Assembly: GCF_014333425.1 (NCBI RefSeq)
Contig: NZ_JACRYT010000006.1
Span: forward strand, 1-64,000
Length of the DNA stretch: 64,000 nucleotides
Origin: Zhenpiania hominis
GTDB lineage: Bacteria; Bacillota; Clostridia; Peptostreptococcales; Anaerovoracaceae
Reading direction: 5' to 3'
This document shows positions 25,800 to 34,392 of this stretch, in pieces (position 1 is the first letter of the stretch; each line of letters starts with the position of its first letter). The position numbers were made by a program, and so were the translations under genes. The notes below the pieces were generated by a model. It did not search any database, was not told the DNA's origin, and saw only the letters and a list, made by a program, of their open reading frames with translations.

Positions 25800-27224
25800 A
25801 TGACAATTGCTGATATTATAATTATTGCCGTGTATATCGTGGCCATGTTTGGCGTAGGGGTGTACGCGAGAACCAGGATTAAATCGGTAGACGATTTTCT
25901 GGTTGCGGGGAACCGGTTTAAGACTTTTTCTCTGGTAGGAACGCTGGTAGCAGCTCTGACCGGCGCGGGAACCACCATGGGAATCGTAGGCAGTGTATAC
26001 CAGTATGGCGCGGGTATTATGTGGAACTTTATCGGCCTGGCAGCGGGCTGTATTATATTTGGTCTGGTATATTGCACAGCGGTACGGAGAACCGGAGCCA
26101 GATCTATGGCGGAGCTGATCGCGGGAAGGTTCGGAAGACTGCCGAGATTTTTTTCCGGATTGATTGTTCCGATTTATTGTCTTGGATCGGTAACCATCTG
26201 CGTTGCGGGTATGGGAAGATTGATTACTTATATCAGCAGGGACTTTAACCTGAATATCAGCATGTTTGCCGCGGTTCTGGTGACCTGCATAATCGTTGTG
26301 GGCTATACGGCTCTGGGCGGACTTTATTCTGTTGTATGGACAGATGTGGTACAGTTTGTTATTATGATTGTGGTAATCATGGTAATCGGACCGATCCTGG
26401 CTATTAAAAACGCGGGATCTTTTGAAGCATTGGAAAGCGCGGTGCAAGTAAGCGGGACATCGCTTACGAATCCCTTTGAGGGAGTTCCGCTGGCGTATAT
26501 GGCAAGCAGCGCGATCCTCATGTTTGTAGGAACTCCGGGAGACCCGACGGTTCCGCAGAGAGCCCTGGCGGCAGATACGGAACGAACCGCGAAAAAATCC
26601 TTTGTTATCGCCGGTATCCTGTATGTGGTATTCGGCGCGGGACTTCTGTTTATCGGCGCGGGAGCCATGCAGGCGATGCCGAACATCGCGGATACATACG
26701 GAACGACCGAAGCGGCTTTCCCGGTCTATATCATGCACTATTATCCGCCGGTTCTGCGGGGGCTGGGTATCGCGGCTCTGTTGGCGGCGATCATGTCCAC
26801 TATCAGCGCGATGCTGCTGGTGGCGACGACCCATCTGGTTTACGATGTGGGCAAGGCCATCAAGCCGGATCTTTCGGATGATACGCTGAAGAAGGTGCTG
26901 CCCATCGCCATTTGCGTACTGGGCGCGATTGTCGTGTACACGGCTCTGAAAGTGACGACCCTGGCGGATGTACTGTATTTTATCTTCTCTCTGTGCGGAT
27001 CGTCGTTTATCTTCCCGATGATCGCGACTCTCTGGTGGAAGAAGGCTTCCACATGGGGCGTTACGGCGGGGATTGTACTGGGCGCGGCCTGCTGCCTGAC
27101 CATGTACGCCACCGGACATATGGGACCGGGAGGCGATCCGGTTTATGTGAGCATGGCGGTTTCTCTGGTTGCCGTGGGTCTTCTCTCTCTGATTATCCCG
27201 GATAAAAAGAAAGCGGAGGCGTAA
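25800..27224 (+). CDS. Sodium:solute symporter (SSS family)
   Basis: A 474-residue membrane protein with about thirteen hydrophobic segments and SSS-family traits, such as DDFLVAGNRFKTFSLVG at the N-terminus, ALTGAGTTMGIVG, and GGLYSVVWTDVVQF. It would import a carboxylate or amino acid with sodium. ATG 25800 has AAAGGAG upstream. As the first gene of the operon with Etf, a FAD dehydrogenase, a LarA racemase and an aminotransferase, it probably imports the 2-hydroxy or amino acid those enzymes use. Confidence 0.88.
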   Translation: MTIADIIIIAVYIVAMFGVGVYARTRIKSVDDFLVAGNRFKTFSLVGTLVAALTGAGTTMGIVGSVYQYGAGIMWNFIGLAAGCIIFGLVYCTAVRRTGARSMAELIAGRFGRLPRFFSGLIVPIYCLGSVTICVAGMGRLITYISRDFNLNISMFAAVLVTCIIVVGYTALGGLYSVVWTDVVQFVIMIVVIMVIGPILAIKNAGSFEALESAVQVSGTSLTNPFEGVPLAYMASSAILMFVGTPGDPTVPQRALAADTERTAKKSFVIAGILYVVFGAGLLFIGAGAMQAMPNIADTYGTTEAAFPVYIMHYYPPVLRGLGIAALLAAIMSTISAMLLVATTHLVYDVGKAIKPDLSDDTLKKVLPIAICVLGAIVVYTALKVTTLADVLYFIFSLCGSSFIFPMIATLWWKKASTWGVTAGIVLGAACCLTMYATGHMGPGGDPVYVSMAVSLVAVGLLSLIIPDKKKAEA

Positions 27225-27251
27225 GAACGAATAAAAGCAAGGAGGACAAGG

Positions 27252-28046
27252 ATGAAACATATCTTTGTACTGATAAAAGAAGTGCCGGATATGACACGAG
27301 TCAAATTCGATAGCGAAAAGGGCACCGTAAACCGCAATTCCGCGGATGCGGAGATGAACCCCTTTGATTTGAACGCGCTGCAGGCGGCCGTGGATCTGAA
27401 ACAGATCTGCGGCTGTCAGGTTACAGCCGTGATTATGGGACCGCCGAAAGCGGAAAAATCCCTGAAAGACGCTTTCGCCCGGGGCGCGGATCGATGCGTT
27501 CTGGTGACAGACGCCAAATTCGGAGGAAGTGATACGCTGGCGACTTCAAGAACGTTGGCGGCGGCTGTAAAAAAAATGGGGAAGCCGGATCTGATTCTCT
27601 GCGGGGAAAAGTCCGTAGACGGAGATACAGCCCAGGTGGGAGCGGAAGTCGCTGAACGGATGGGAATTCCCCACAGCTATTATGTGGAAGAAATCTGCGG
27701 CATGAGTGAAAAGGAAGTTACAGTGCGGGTAGAAGATCTCAGTGGAAAAAAGCAGGAGAGGGTTATGACGCTTCCTGCTCTTCTTTCTGTAACCAAGAAT
27801 ATCAACTTCCCCCAGATGCCGACCCTGAAGAGGAAGCTGGAGTCTTTGGACGCGGAGATTATACGGCTGAAACTGGCGGATCTGGAAGGGCTTCTTACGG
27901 AAGAGGAAACCGGCTTTAAAGGCTCCCCCACGAAGGTTCTGAAAATTGAGGTGCCGAGGATGAAGACCCGGGACAGCAAAATTTTCCGGGAGAGCTATGG
28001 TGAATTTTCCGCAGCCATCCGGGGCGCGATGAAAGAGGTATTATAA
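27252..28046 (+). CDS. etfB: Electron transfer flavoprotein beta subunit
   Basis: EtfB/FixA family, 264 residues. It begins KHIFVLIKEVPDMTRVKFD and contains the NPFDLNALQAAVDLK and DTAQVGAEVAERMG blocks that bind the AMP/FAD cofactor. It pairs with the EtfA gene 12 bases downstream. In this operon it would take electrons from the FAD-linked dehydrogenase; electron bifurcation with NAD and ferredoxin, as in Acetobacterium lactate metabolism, is possible but not shown. Confidence 0.9.
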   Translation: MKHIFVLIKEVPDMTRVKFDSEKGTVNRNSADAEMNPFDLNALQAAVDLKQICGCQVTAVIMGPPKAEKSLKDAFARGADRCVLVTDAKFGGSDTLATSRTLAAAVKKMGKPDLILCGEKSVDGDTAQVGAEVAERMGIPHSYYVEEICGMSEKEVTVRVEDLSGKKQERVMTLPALLSVTKNINFPQMPTLKRKLESLDAEIIRLKLADLEGLLTEEETGFKGSPTKVLKIEVPRMKTRDSKIFRESYGEFSAAIRGAMKEVL

Positions 28047-28058
28047 GGAGGGAAAAGC

Positions 28059-29060
28059 GTGGAGCAGAGACATAAAATTTTAATTCTGGCGGAACTGTGC
28101 GAAGGCGGCGTCCACAAAGTTGCCTATGAACTGATTGGAAAGGCTCTGGAGCTTTATCCTTCCGGAAAATCGGTTGTGGAATGTCTGATCCTTGGGAACG
28201 GGGAGCCGGACGTAGCCGAACTTTGCAGAAGAGGGGCCGAGACGGTTTATTATATGAAGGATCCGGCTTTTGAAGAGCCGGAAGAACAGCTCTATAAAGA
28301 AAATATCTGCGCGTTTATCAGAGAGCATGAACCGGAAATCGTGCTCATTGGAGCCACCTCTCTGGGAAGATCCCTGGGACCGAGGATCGCGGCGGCGCTG
28401 CGGACCGGCCTGACGGCCGACTGCACACAGCTGCAGATCAGTACGGAAGAAAAAACAGCGGGGAAACTGGAACAGATACGTCCGGCTTTCAGCGACAATA
28501 TTTTAGCCCATATTGTAACCGGGACCATGCCTCAGATGGCAACCGTGCGGTACAAGGAATTTCCTGAAGCGGTTTCGGACAAGTCAAGGGAAGTTAATAT
28601 AAAAGTGATAAAGCCGTATCGGACGGAAGTTTCCGGATGCAGGATTACGCGAGTGTATCGGGAGCTTCAGGAAAATATTCAGGACGCTCAGGTGATCGTG
28701 GCGGGAGGAAGAGGAATCCGCAAAAAAGAAGATCTGGCTCTCTTAAAAGAACTGGCGGATCTGCTGGGCGGACAGGTTGGTGTTTCCCGCGCCCTTGTAG
28801 ACGCGGGACTTGCGGGAAGCTCTATGCAGGTCGGCTACAGCGGAAATCGGGTAAAGCCCGCTCTGTATATCGCCTGCGGAATTTCCGGAGCGCCGCAGCA
28901 TCTGGCGGGAATGAAGGAATCGGACGTCGTAATTGCCGTCAATACAGACCCTTCCGCGCCAATCTTTTCTATCTGTGACTATGGCTATGTAGGGGATCTG
29001 TACCAGATCCTGCCGCAGATGATCGAAGATGTGAAAGCATGGAAGGGGGAAGAAAAATGA
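28059..29060 (+). CDS. etfA: Electron transfer flavoprotein alpha subunit
   Basis: EtfA/FixB family, 333 residues, GTG start with GGAGG upstream. The C-terminal FAD domain is intact: GVSRALVDAGLAG, QVGYSGNRVKP and the ending NTDPSAPIFSICDYGYVGDL. The N-terminus has no ferredoxin-like Fe-S extension, unlike the alpha subunit of the Acetobacterium lactate dehydrogenase complex. It overlaps the dehydrogenase gene by 4 bases, supporting a physical complex of the three products. Confidence 0.9.
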   Translation: MEQRHKILILAELCEGGVHKVAYELIGKALELYPSGKSVVECLILGNGEPDVAELCRRGAETVYYMKDPAFEEPEEQLYKENICAFIREHEPEIVLIGATSLGRSLGPRIAAALRTGLTADCTQLQISTEEKTAGKLEQIRPAFSDNILAHIVTGTMPQMATVRYKEFPEAVSDKSREVNIKVIKPYRTEVSGCRITRVYRELQENIQDAQVIVAGGRGIRKKEDLALLKELADLLGGQVGVSRALVDAGLAGSSMQVGYSGNRVKPALYIACGISGAPQHLAGMKESDVVIAVNTDPSAPIFSICDYGYVGDLYQILPQMIEDVKAWKGEEK

Positions 29061-30454
29061 ACCGGCAAATCATTGAAAAACTGACTGGAATCGTGGGAAG
29101 GGATTATCTGCTTACCGATAGACAGCAGGTTTCGGCTTATTTGTACGATCAGGTGGAAATCCCCCTGCGTCCGAAGGCCTCCGAAGGCTGTGTTGTGGTA
29201 AAACCCGCTTCCACGGAAGAAGTGTCGGCTATTGTTTCCCTGGCTTCTCAGGAAAATATTCCCGTCGTCGTGCGGGGCGGCGGTACGGGGCTTTGCGGAG
29301 CGGCGACGCCTGTTTATGACAGTATTATTATCAGTATGGAACGAATGAACCATATTCTGGAGATCGATGAAAAGAATATGATGGCTGTCATGGAAGCGGG
29401 GGTGACTCTGGCGGACCTTCTGGAGGAACTGGAAGGCCACGAGGGCATCGGCTTTCCGGTACACCCCGGCGATGAAGGGGCGCAGATGGGCGGCATGGTT
29501 TCCACCAATGCGGGGGGCGCCCGGGCAGTGCGCCATGGAATTATGCGGAATCATATCAAGGGCATCAAAGTGGTGCTGGCGGACGGCAGCGTCCTTTCTC
29601 TGGGAGGAAAACTTCTGAAGGACAATGCGGGCTACAATCTGATGCATTTGATTATCGGCAGCGAAGGAACCCTGGCGATTGTAACGGAAGTTACTCTGCG
29701 GATTTATCCGGAAGAAAAATACACCGCTTCCATTGTGGCTTCCTTTGATACCATTGAAGAAGCATCCTCCGCAGTGCTGGACGTAGTAAAAAGCGGCGTC
29801 TCGCCCCTGGCGGTGGAATATCAGGACAAAAAGCTGAATCTGGAGACGGCGGAGCTTTTGGGGCTCCACTGGCCGGTGAAGGAAGGCAGCGCGGATCTGA
29901 TTATCATTCTCTCGGAGAAGACGGAAACCGCCCTGTACGACAACTGCCGGGCAATTGATCAAATCTGCGACCGCCACCATGCCAGAGAAGCGATGTTCGC
30001 GGGAACCAAGCAGGAGGAGGCAGACGTTTTAGCCATCCGAAGCGGCAGCTATGATGTCATCAAGGATGATATTTACCATTCCTTTGATATGGCAGTGCCG
30101 CCAAGCAGTATGCCGGAATTTTTAGGGGAACTGTGGAGGCTGGTGGATTCCTATGATACCAGAACCAATATCACCGCCCATATTGCGGACGGAAACGTGC
30201 ATAATGATATTCTGCTGGTGGATGGCAAAGTGCCGGATTATCACAGAGAGCTGCAGGAAAAGATGTATCAGCTGTGCTTCTCCTATCATGGAACCATTAC
30301 CGGGGAGCACGGAATCGGGAAGCTGCGGGTCGGAGATCTGCCGCTGCAGAAATCGCCGCGGGAAATGGAACTGATGGAGCAGATTAAAAAAGTCTTTGAC
30401 CCCAAGTGTATTCTGAATCCGGGAACGGTGCTGCGTTCTCAGAGAGAGGAGTGA
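29057..30454 (+). CDS. FAD-linked 2-hydroxyacid dehydrogenase (GlcD/LctD type)
   Basis: A FAD-binding PCMH-type oxidoreductase of 465 residues. The FAD loop is VVRGGGTGLCGAATPV, followed by HPGDEGAQMGGMVSTNAGGA, and the C-terminal domain carries HIADGNVHND and EHGIGK, with histidines for metal and substrate. Such enzymes oxidise lactate, glycolate or other 2-hydroxyacids. Coupling with EtfBA directly upstream matches Etf-dependent lactate dehydrogenase. The neighbouring aminotransferase suggests the product 2-oxoacid links to an amino acid. The exact substrate is unknown. Confidence 0.88.
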   Translation: MNRQIIEKLTGIVGRDYLLTDRQQVSAYLYDQVEIPLRPKASEGCVVVKPASTEEVSAIVSLASQENIPVVVRGGGTGLCGAATPVYDSIIISMERMNHILEIDEKNMMAVMEAGVTLADLLEELEGHEGIGFPVHPGDEGAQMGGMVSTNAGGARAVRHGIMRNHIKGIKVVLADGSVLSLGGKLLKDNAGYNLMHLIIGSEGTLAIVTEVTLRIYPEEKYTASIVASFDTIEEASSAVLDVVKSGVSPLAVEYQDKKLNLETAELLGLHWPVKEGSADLIIILSEKTETALYDNCRAIDQICDRHHAREAMFAGTKQEEADVLAIRSGSYDVIKDDIYHSFDMAVPPSSMPEFLGELWRLVDSYDTRTNITAHIADGNVHNDILLVDGKVPDYHRELQEKMYQLCFSYHGTITGEHGIGKLRVGDLPLQKSPREMELMEQIKKVFDPKCILNPGTVLRSQREE

Positions 30455-30461
30455 TCCGGAA

Positions 30462-31751
30462 ATGAAGATCGACCTGAAATACGGAGACGGTACAGTAGCG
30501 CTGGACTGTGACAAGCTGGCGAATTACGCGATCCTGGCCTCGGAAGAACGGGAGGCGCGGGAGGAAGAAGCTCTGATTCAGGAAGCTTTGGAGCATCCCA
30601 TCGGAAGTCCCCGGCTGCGGGATCTGGCCAGCCCCTCGGATTCGGTCTGCATCGTGGTATCGGACATCAGCCGGGCGTATCAGAAAATGAGCCTTTTTCT
30701 GCCCTATGTGATTCGGGAATTGGAAGAGGCAGGAGTTCCGGATGAGCAGATTACGCTGCTGTGCGCCCTGGGCGCCCATTCTCCCCAGAGCGAGGAAGAA
30801 AAACGCCTGGTTCTGGGAGGACTTTACGGCAGATTTCGGTTTGTGGAGCATGACTGCCGGGATGAAAAGAATCTGGTTCATCTGGGAACAACACGCCATG
30901 GAACGCCGATCTGTGTTTCCCGTTACGCGGCGGAGGCGGATCTGGTTGTCCTGACAGGAGCGGTTACTTATCACGATATGGCAGGATTCGGCGGCGGAAG
31001 AAAATCCGTTATGCCGGGGATCGTATCTTATGAAGCGGTCTGCGCCAATCATCTGCGTGTTTTCGCCAAGGAACTGGGCGGTGGTCTGAATCCCGACTGC
31101 AGGCTGGGCAATCTTGAGGGAAATCCCATGCACGAGGACATGGTGGATGCCTGTGGGCTGTTGCGGCCGGCTTTTCTTTTCAACGTGGTGCTGGATGGAA
31201 ACAATCGATACTATAAAGCGGTGGCAGGCGACTGGGAGCAGGCGTTCCGCAAAGGAACCGGGTATTGTGAAGAGGCGTGTATGGTTCCTATCAGACGGAA
31301 AGCGGATATTGCCATAGCCTGCTGCGGCGGTTATCCCAAAGACATGAATCTGTATCAGGCGTCAAAAGGCTACGCGGTAGGAATCGACGCGGTAAAACCG
31401 GGAGGCGCCGTCATTCTGCTGGCACGGTGTGAGGACGGGATGGGAGCGGACCCCTCTGTTTCCATTATAACCGATTACGACAGCCATCTGGAGCGGGAAA
31501 AGAAAATGCGGGAAGCCTTTGAGCCTGAAGCGTATTCCGGCTATTACATCTGCGAGATGGCAAACAAATACCGTCTGATGCTGGTTTCGGATTATCAGCC
31601 GGCAGAGGAGCTGGAAAAAAGCGGAGTTCAGATGTTTTCTTCTCTGGAGGAGGCGCTTGCCTGCGCGGGGGCGGAAAAAGAAAACGTTTTTACCTATGTC
31701 ATACCGGCGGCCATGTCTATTGTGACAAAATTCGTAAAAGGGGAGGAATAA
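30462..31751 (+). CDS. LarA-family nickel-pincer racemase/epimerase
   Basis: A 429-residue LarA-type protein. His106, His171, Lys181 and His197 correspond to the Lactobacillus LarA residues His108, His174, Lys184 and His200, which act in catalysis and hold the nickel-pincer nucleotide. The second and third lie in the motif YHDMAGFGGGRKSVMPG. The fold racemises lactate or other 2-hydroxyacids. The cofactor-making genes larB, larC and larE are not in the window. In this operon it would supply the stereoisomer accepted by the dehydrogenase. Confidence 0.85.
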   Translation: MKIDLKYGDGTVALDCDKLANYAILASEEREAREEEALIQEALEHPIGSPRLRDLASPSDSVCIVVSDISRAYQKMSLFLPYVIRELEEAGVPDEQITLLCALGAHSPQSEEEKRLVLGGLYGRFRFVEHDCRDEKNLVHLGTTRHGTPICVSRYAAEADLVVLTGAVTYHDMAGFGGGRKSVMPGIVSYEAVCANHLRVFAKELGGGLNPDCRLGNLEGNPMHEDMVDACGLLRPAFLFNVVLDGNNRYYKAVAGDWEQAFRKGTGYCEEACMVPIRRKADIAIACCGGYPKDMNLYQASKGYAVGIDAVKPGGAVILLARCEDGMGADPSVSIITDYDSHLEREKKMREAFEPEAYSGYYICEMANKYRLMLVSDYQPAEELEKSGVQMFSSLEEALACAGAEKENVFTYVIPAAMSIVTKFVKGEE

Positions 31752-31754
31752 ACG

Positions 31755-32918
31755 ATGAAGCACAAGTTTGTAGCAAAGCGGTACTGGAAAGAAGAAGTGC
31801 CTCCTATGAGCATTGTGGATAAGCTGGCCCAGAGATACGATGATGTTATCGATCTGAGTCTGGGGGATCCGGATCTGGTTACCGATCCCATTATTATAGA
31901 CAAAGCTTTTGAGGACGCGCGGAAGGGTCACACCAAGTATACGGATTTCCGCGGCGACGCCGAGCTGCGGCAGGAGATTTGCAATTACTATAAAGAAGAA
32001 TACGATTACGAGGTAGACGATGAGGAAATCTTCGTTACCGCCAGCGGCACCCACGCCATGTGTCTTGCTTTCTGCGGCATTCTGGATCCGGGGGATGAAG
32101 TGATTATTCACGCGCCCTATTATACCTACTATACGACCCAGATCAAGTTCGCGGGCGGTGTTCCGGTGATTCTGGACTGTTACGAGGAAGAAGGCTTCCA
32201 GCTGAATGTGCAGCGGATGGAAACGCTGATTACCGAACGGACCAAAGCCATTGTGGTTAATACTCCTAATAACCCTACGGGAGTATGTATGACAAGAGAA
32301 ACCCTCATGGCGGTGGCGGAGCTCGCGAAAAAATACGATCTGCTGGTGGTGGCCGATGACATTTACACGGCATACAGCTTTGGAGAGCCGTTTATTCCCA
32401 TGACAAGCCTTCCGGGTATGAAAGAACGGACCATTACCCTCAACAGCTATTCCAAGGATTACACCATGACCGGCTGGCGGGTCGGACAGATTATCGCGCC
32501 TCCGCCGGTGATTCGCGCCATTAATTCCGTAAACGACGCGGTTATGTTTACCGCGCCTTCCATTTCTCAGAGAGCGGCTATTCACGCCATCCGCAACCGG
32601 AAGACTGTGCAGCCGCCGATGATCGAGGAATATAAGAAAAGAGTATTCTACGCCGCGGATCGGATTAACGCGATGAAGAATCTTTCGGTGATGCCGCCCC
32701 AGGGGACGTTCTATCTTCTCATCAACATCAAAAAACTGGGAATGGACTGTATGCGGGCCAGCGATCTGATTCTCAACGAAGCTCATGTGTTGACTGTTCC
32801 GGGCATTTCCTTCGGAGCCTGCGGGGAAGGGTATGTGCGTATCGCCTGCACGAAGGAAATTGAAGTTCTCAAAGAAGCCTTCGACCGGATGGAGAAGGTG
32901 AAGGCGCTGGTAGAGTGA
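31755..32918 (+). CDS. Class I/II PLP aminotransferase
   Basis: A fold-type I aminotransferase of 387 residues. It shows NNPTGV (binding region), ADDIYTAYSF and the PLP lysine in NSYSKDYTMTGWRVG. The final motif YVRIACT holds the carboxylate-binding arginine. It lies 3 bases after the larA-like gene. It would interconvert an amino acid and the 2-oxoacid handled by the dehydrogenase. The family covers aspartate, aromatic and alanine transaminases, so substrate cannot be assigned. Confidence 0.9.
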   Translation: MKHKFVAKRYWKEEVPPMSIVDKLAQRYDDVIDLSLGDPDLVTDPIIIDKAFEDARKGHTKYTDFRGDAELRQEICNYYKEEYDYEVDDEEIFVTASGTHAMCLAFCGILDPGDEVIIHAPYYTYYTTQIKFAGGVPVILDCYEEEGFQLNVQRMETLITERTKAIVVNTPNNPTGVCMTRETLMAVAELAKKYDLLVVADDIYTAYSFGEPFIPMTSLPGMKERTITLNSYSKDYTMTGWRVGQIIAPPPVIRAINSVNDAVMFTAPSISQRAAIHAIRNRKTVQPPMIEEYKKRVFYAADRINAMKNLSVMPPQGTFYLLINIKKLGMDCMRASDLILNEAHVLTVPGISFGACGEGYVRIACTKEIEVLKEAFDRMEKVKALVE

Positions 32919-33019
32919 TGCGCGAACTCGAAAACGGGAATTTTATAAACATTTAATAGTATTTTAAAATTGTTTTCATTATTTCAGCCTTTCTGGGAGA
33001 CAGATGTGTTAAAAGCACA

Positions 33020-33120
33020 ATTTTGCCCCGGAAAATTTGCTCCTTGAACGCTGGGGCCCCGAAAAATATGGAAACAATTTTTATTTTTTGCAAAGTGTTG
33101 ATAAAAACGGCCGCAGGCAA
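33020..33120 (+). repeat. Copy A of a diverged noncoding repeat
   Basis: This AT-rich stretch contains the series GAACGCT, GAAAAATAT, GAAACAATTTTTATTTTTTGC and GTGTTGATAAA. The same order recurs on the minus strand at about 33645-33730 and in weaker form on the plus strand at about 33735-33823. The copies lie on both sides of a LuxR-type coding remnant. They might be binding regions or promoter copies for that regulator. Identity is imperfect and was judged by eye. Confidence 0.45.
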
Positions 33121-33130
33121 CCGGAAGCAT

Positions 33131-33541
33131 TTATATTTCCCTATCAAGAAAATGAAGCTGCCAGCGGTGCTGAATGTTCAGCTTGCCATATAAGTTATAA
33201 ATATGGCATCTCAGAGTGTTTTCCGAGATGCAGAGCTTTTCCGCGATTTGTTCATTTTCCAGCCCATCAAGCAACAACTCCAGAATTTCTTCTTCTCTGT
33301 GCGTGAGACAGTAGGTCTCCCGAAACCAAGATATGGATTTTCTCGGAGAAGTGTTCTGCTGTTTACGATCCTGGAAGAGCCGGATGGACAGATGCTCTTT
33401 CAGACTGTCCAGAAAGAAAATTTCTTTATCTGAGAAATTATGAGAATCTTTCGAGCGGAACAGAGTCAGAAGCCCCAAGCAGGTATCTTCATGGGCGCAG
33501 ACAATCTGAGCCCCGAAATGCAGGTCATAAGGAACAAACAT
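33131..33541 (-). pseudogene. Remnant of a LuxR-family regulator
   Basis: An open frame of 136 residues with a complete C-terminal LuxR helix-turn-helix: LTHREEEILELLLDGLENEQIAEKL followed by CISENTLRCHIYNLYGKL. The first 60 residues look like the end of a sensory domain (SDKEIFFLDSLKEHLSIRL). A TGA stop sits in frame directly before the only ATG, and no ribosome site is present. The rest of the expected 300-residue sensor is missing, so I call it a 5-prime-truncated gene. A short HTH-only protein is still conceivable. Confidence 0.65.
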
Positions 33542-33644
33542 TCAGAAAAACAGGCAGGATAGAGAAACAAATAAATTAAGAAGTTTTTTCGCTTGGCGTC
33601 TGATAACTTGTTCTCAGGCGCCTTTCCTATGTTTGAAAATCAGG

Positions 33645-33823
33645 CTGCAGAAGAATTTTATCAACATTTCGCAGTTTTTTGTATTTGTTTCTATTTTTTT
33701 CAGCGTTCCAGAGATACAATTTACTTAAAGCAGCTGTTTTTCGGCAAATCTGCTCATATATAGAGCCCAAAGCCGGGAAATTTTAGTAACAATTTGTGTT
33801 TTACATAGAATGTTGATAAAGCT
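33645..33823. repeat. Inverted pair of the same noncoding repeat (copies B and C)
   Basis: Copy B reads on the minus strand (TTTTATCAACAT at 33657 onward, then TTTCTAT and CAGCGTTCC). Copy C reads on the plus strand (about 33735-33823) and ends TGTTGATAAAG. B and C face away from each other, their starts joined by a GCTGTTTTTCGGCAAA stretch. The gap 33542-34032 holds no coding sequence I can support; apart from these copies it is AT-rich. Confidence 0.4.
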
Positions 33824-34032
33824 TTCCAATCAGGCCGTATTGCACGCATCTGCGGACAGATGAATGTTTATGCGGCTGCCTTGGCAGTCCTTTCTGTATG
33901 TGTGATTTTAATGGAATTGCATAAAATGGCGAAAAAATATTAAAAAAATGTATTTACAATATAAATCGTATTTTCAAGTTATTCTAATATGAATCTATTG
34001 TACATAAAATAAGAGAAAAAAAGGGGTGTGCA

Positions 34033-34392
34033 ATGGAGATTAAGTATTACGATTTAGGAAAACGAATCCAAACAGCGAGAAAAGAAAAGGGAATGACGCA
34101 GGAAGAACTGGCTGAAAAAGTAGGAGTGGGAAACAGCCATATCAGTCATGTGGAAACGGGAAAGGCGGTGCCCAGCCTTGCTTTAATTATTAATATTATG
34201 AACGCGTTGGAACTGACACCGGATGAACTGATCTGTGGCTATGTGAACAATCCAAGCGCTAATGTACCTCTGAAAAAGGAAATCGCGGGGATTCTGGAGG
34301 ATTGTTCCGCAAGGGAACTGCAGTTTCTCAGTGGATGCCTTATGATTCTGAAAACTCTGCTGCGCAGTTATGATAGTGCAAAGGAAGAATGA
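34033..34392 (+). CDS. XRE-family helix-turn-helix regulator
   Basis: A 119-residue protein with an N-terminal Cro/C1-type HTH (about residues 8-65: IQTARKEKGMTQEELAEKVG, then NSHISHVETGKAVPS). A helical C-terminal half (about 75-115) probably makes it a dimer. It overlaps the downstream AgrC-like kinase gene by 4 bases (ATGA), so the two are co-translated. Linking an XRE repressor with a quorum-sensing kinase is not the standard agr layout; it may set when the peptide system is switched on. Confidence 0.88.
   Translation: MEIKYYDLGKRIQTARKEKGMTQEELAEKVGVGNSHISHVETGKAVPSLALIINIMNALELTPDELICGYVNNPSANVPLKKEIAGILEDCSARELQFLSGCLMILKTLLRSYDSAKEE

Noticed and set aside
25755..27260. Long open frame on the minus strand opposite the SSS symporter (about 500 codons)
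   Set aside because: The product is rich in Arg, His, Ser and Gln with no family resemblance, while the plus strand encodes a clear membrane transporter. It results from codon bias.
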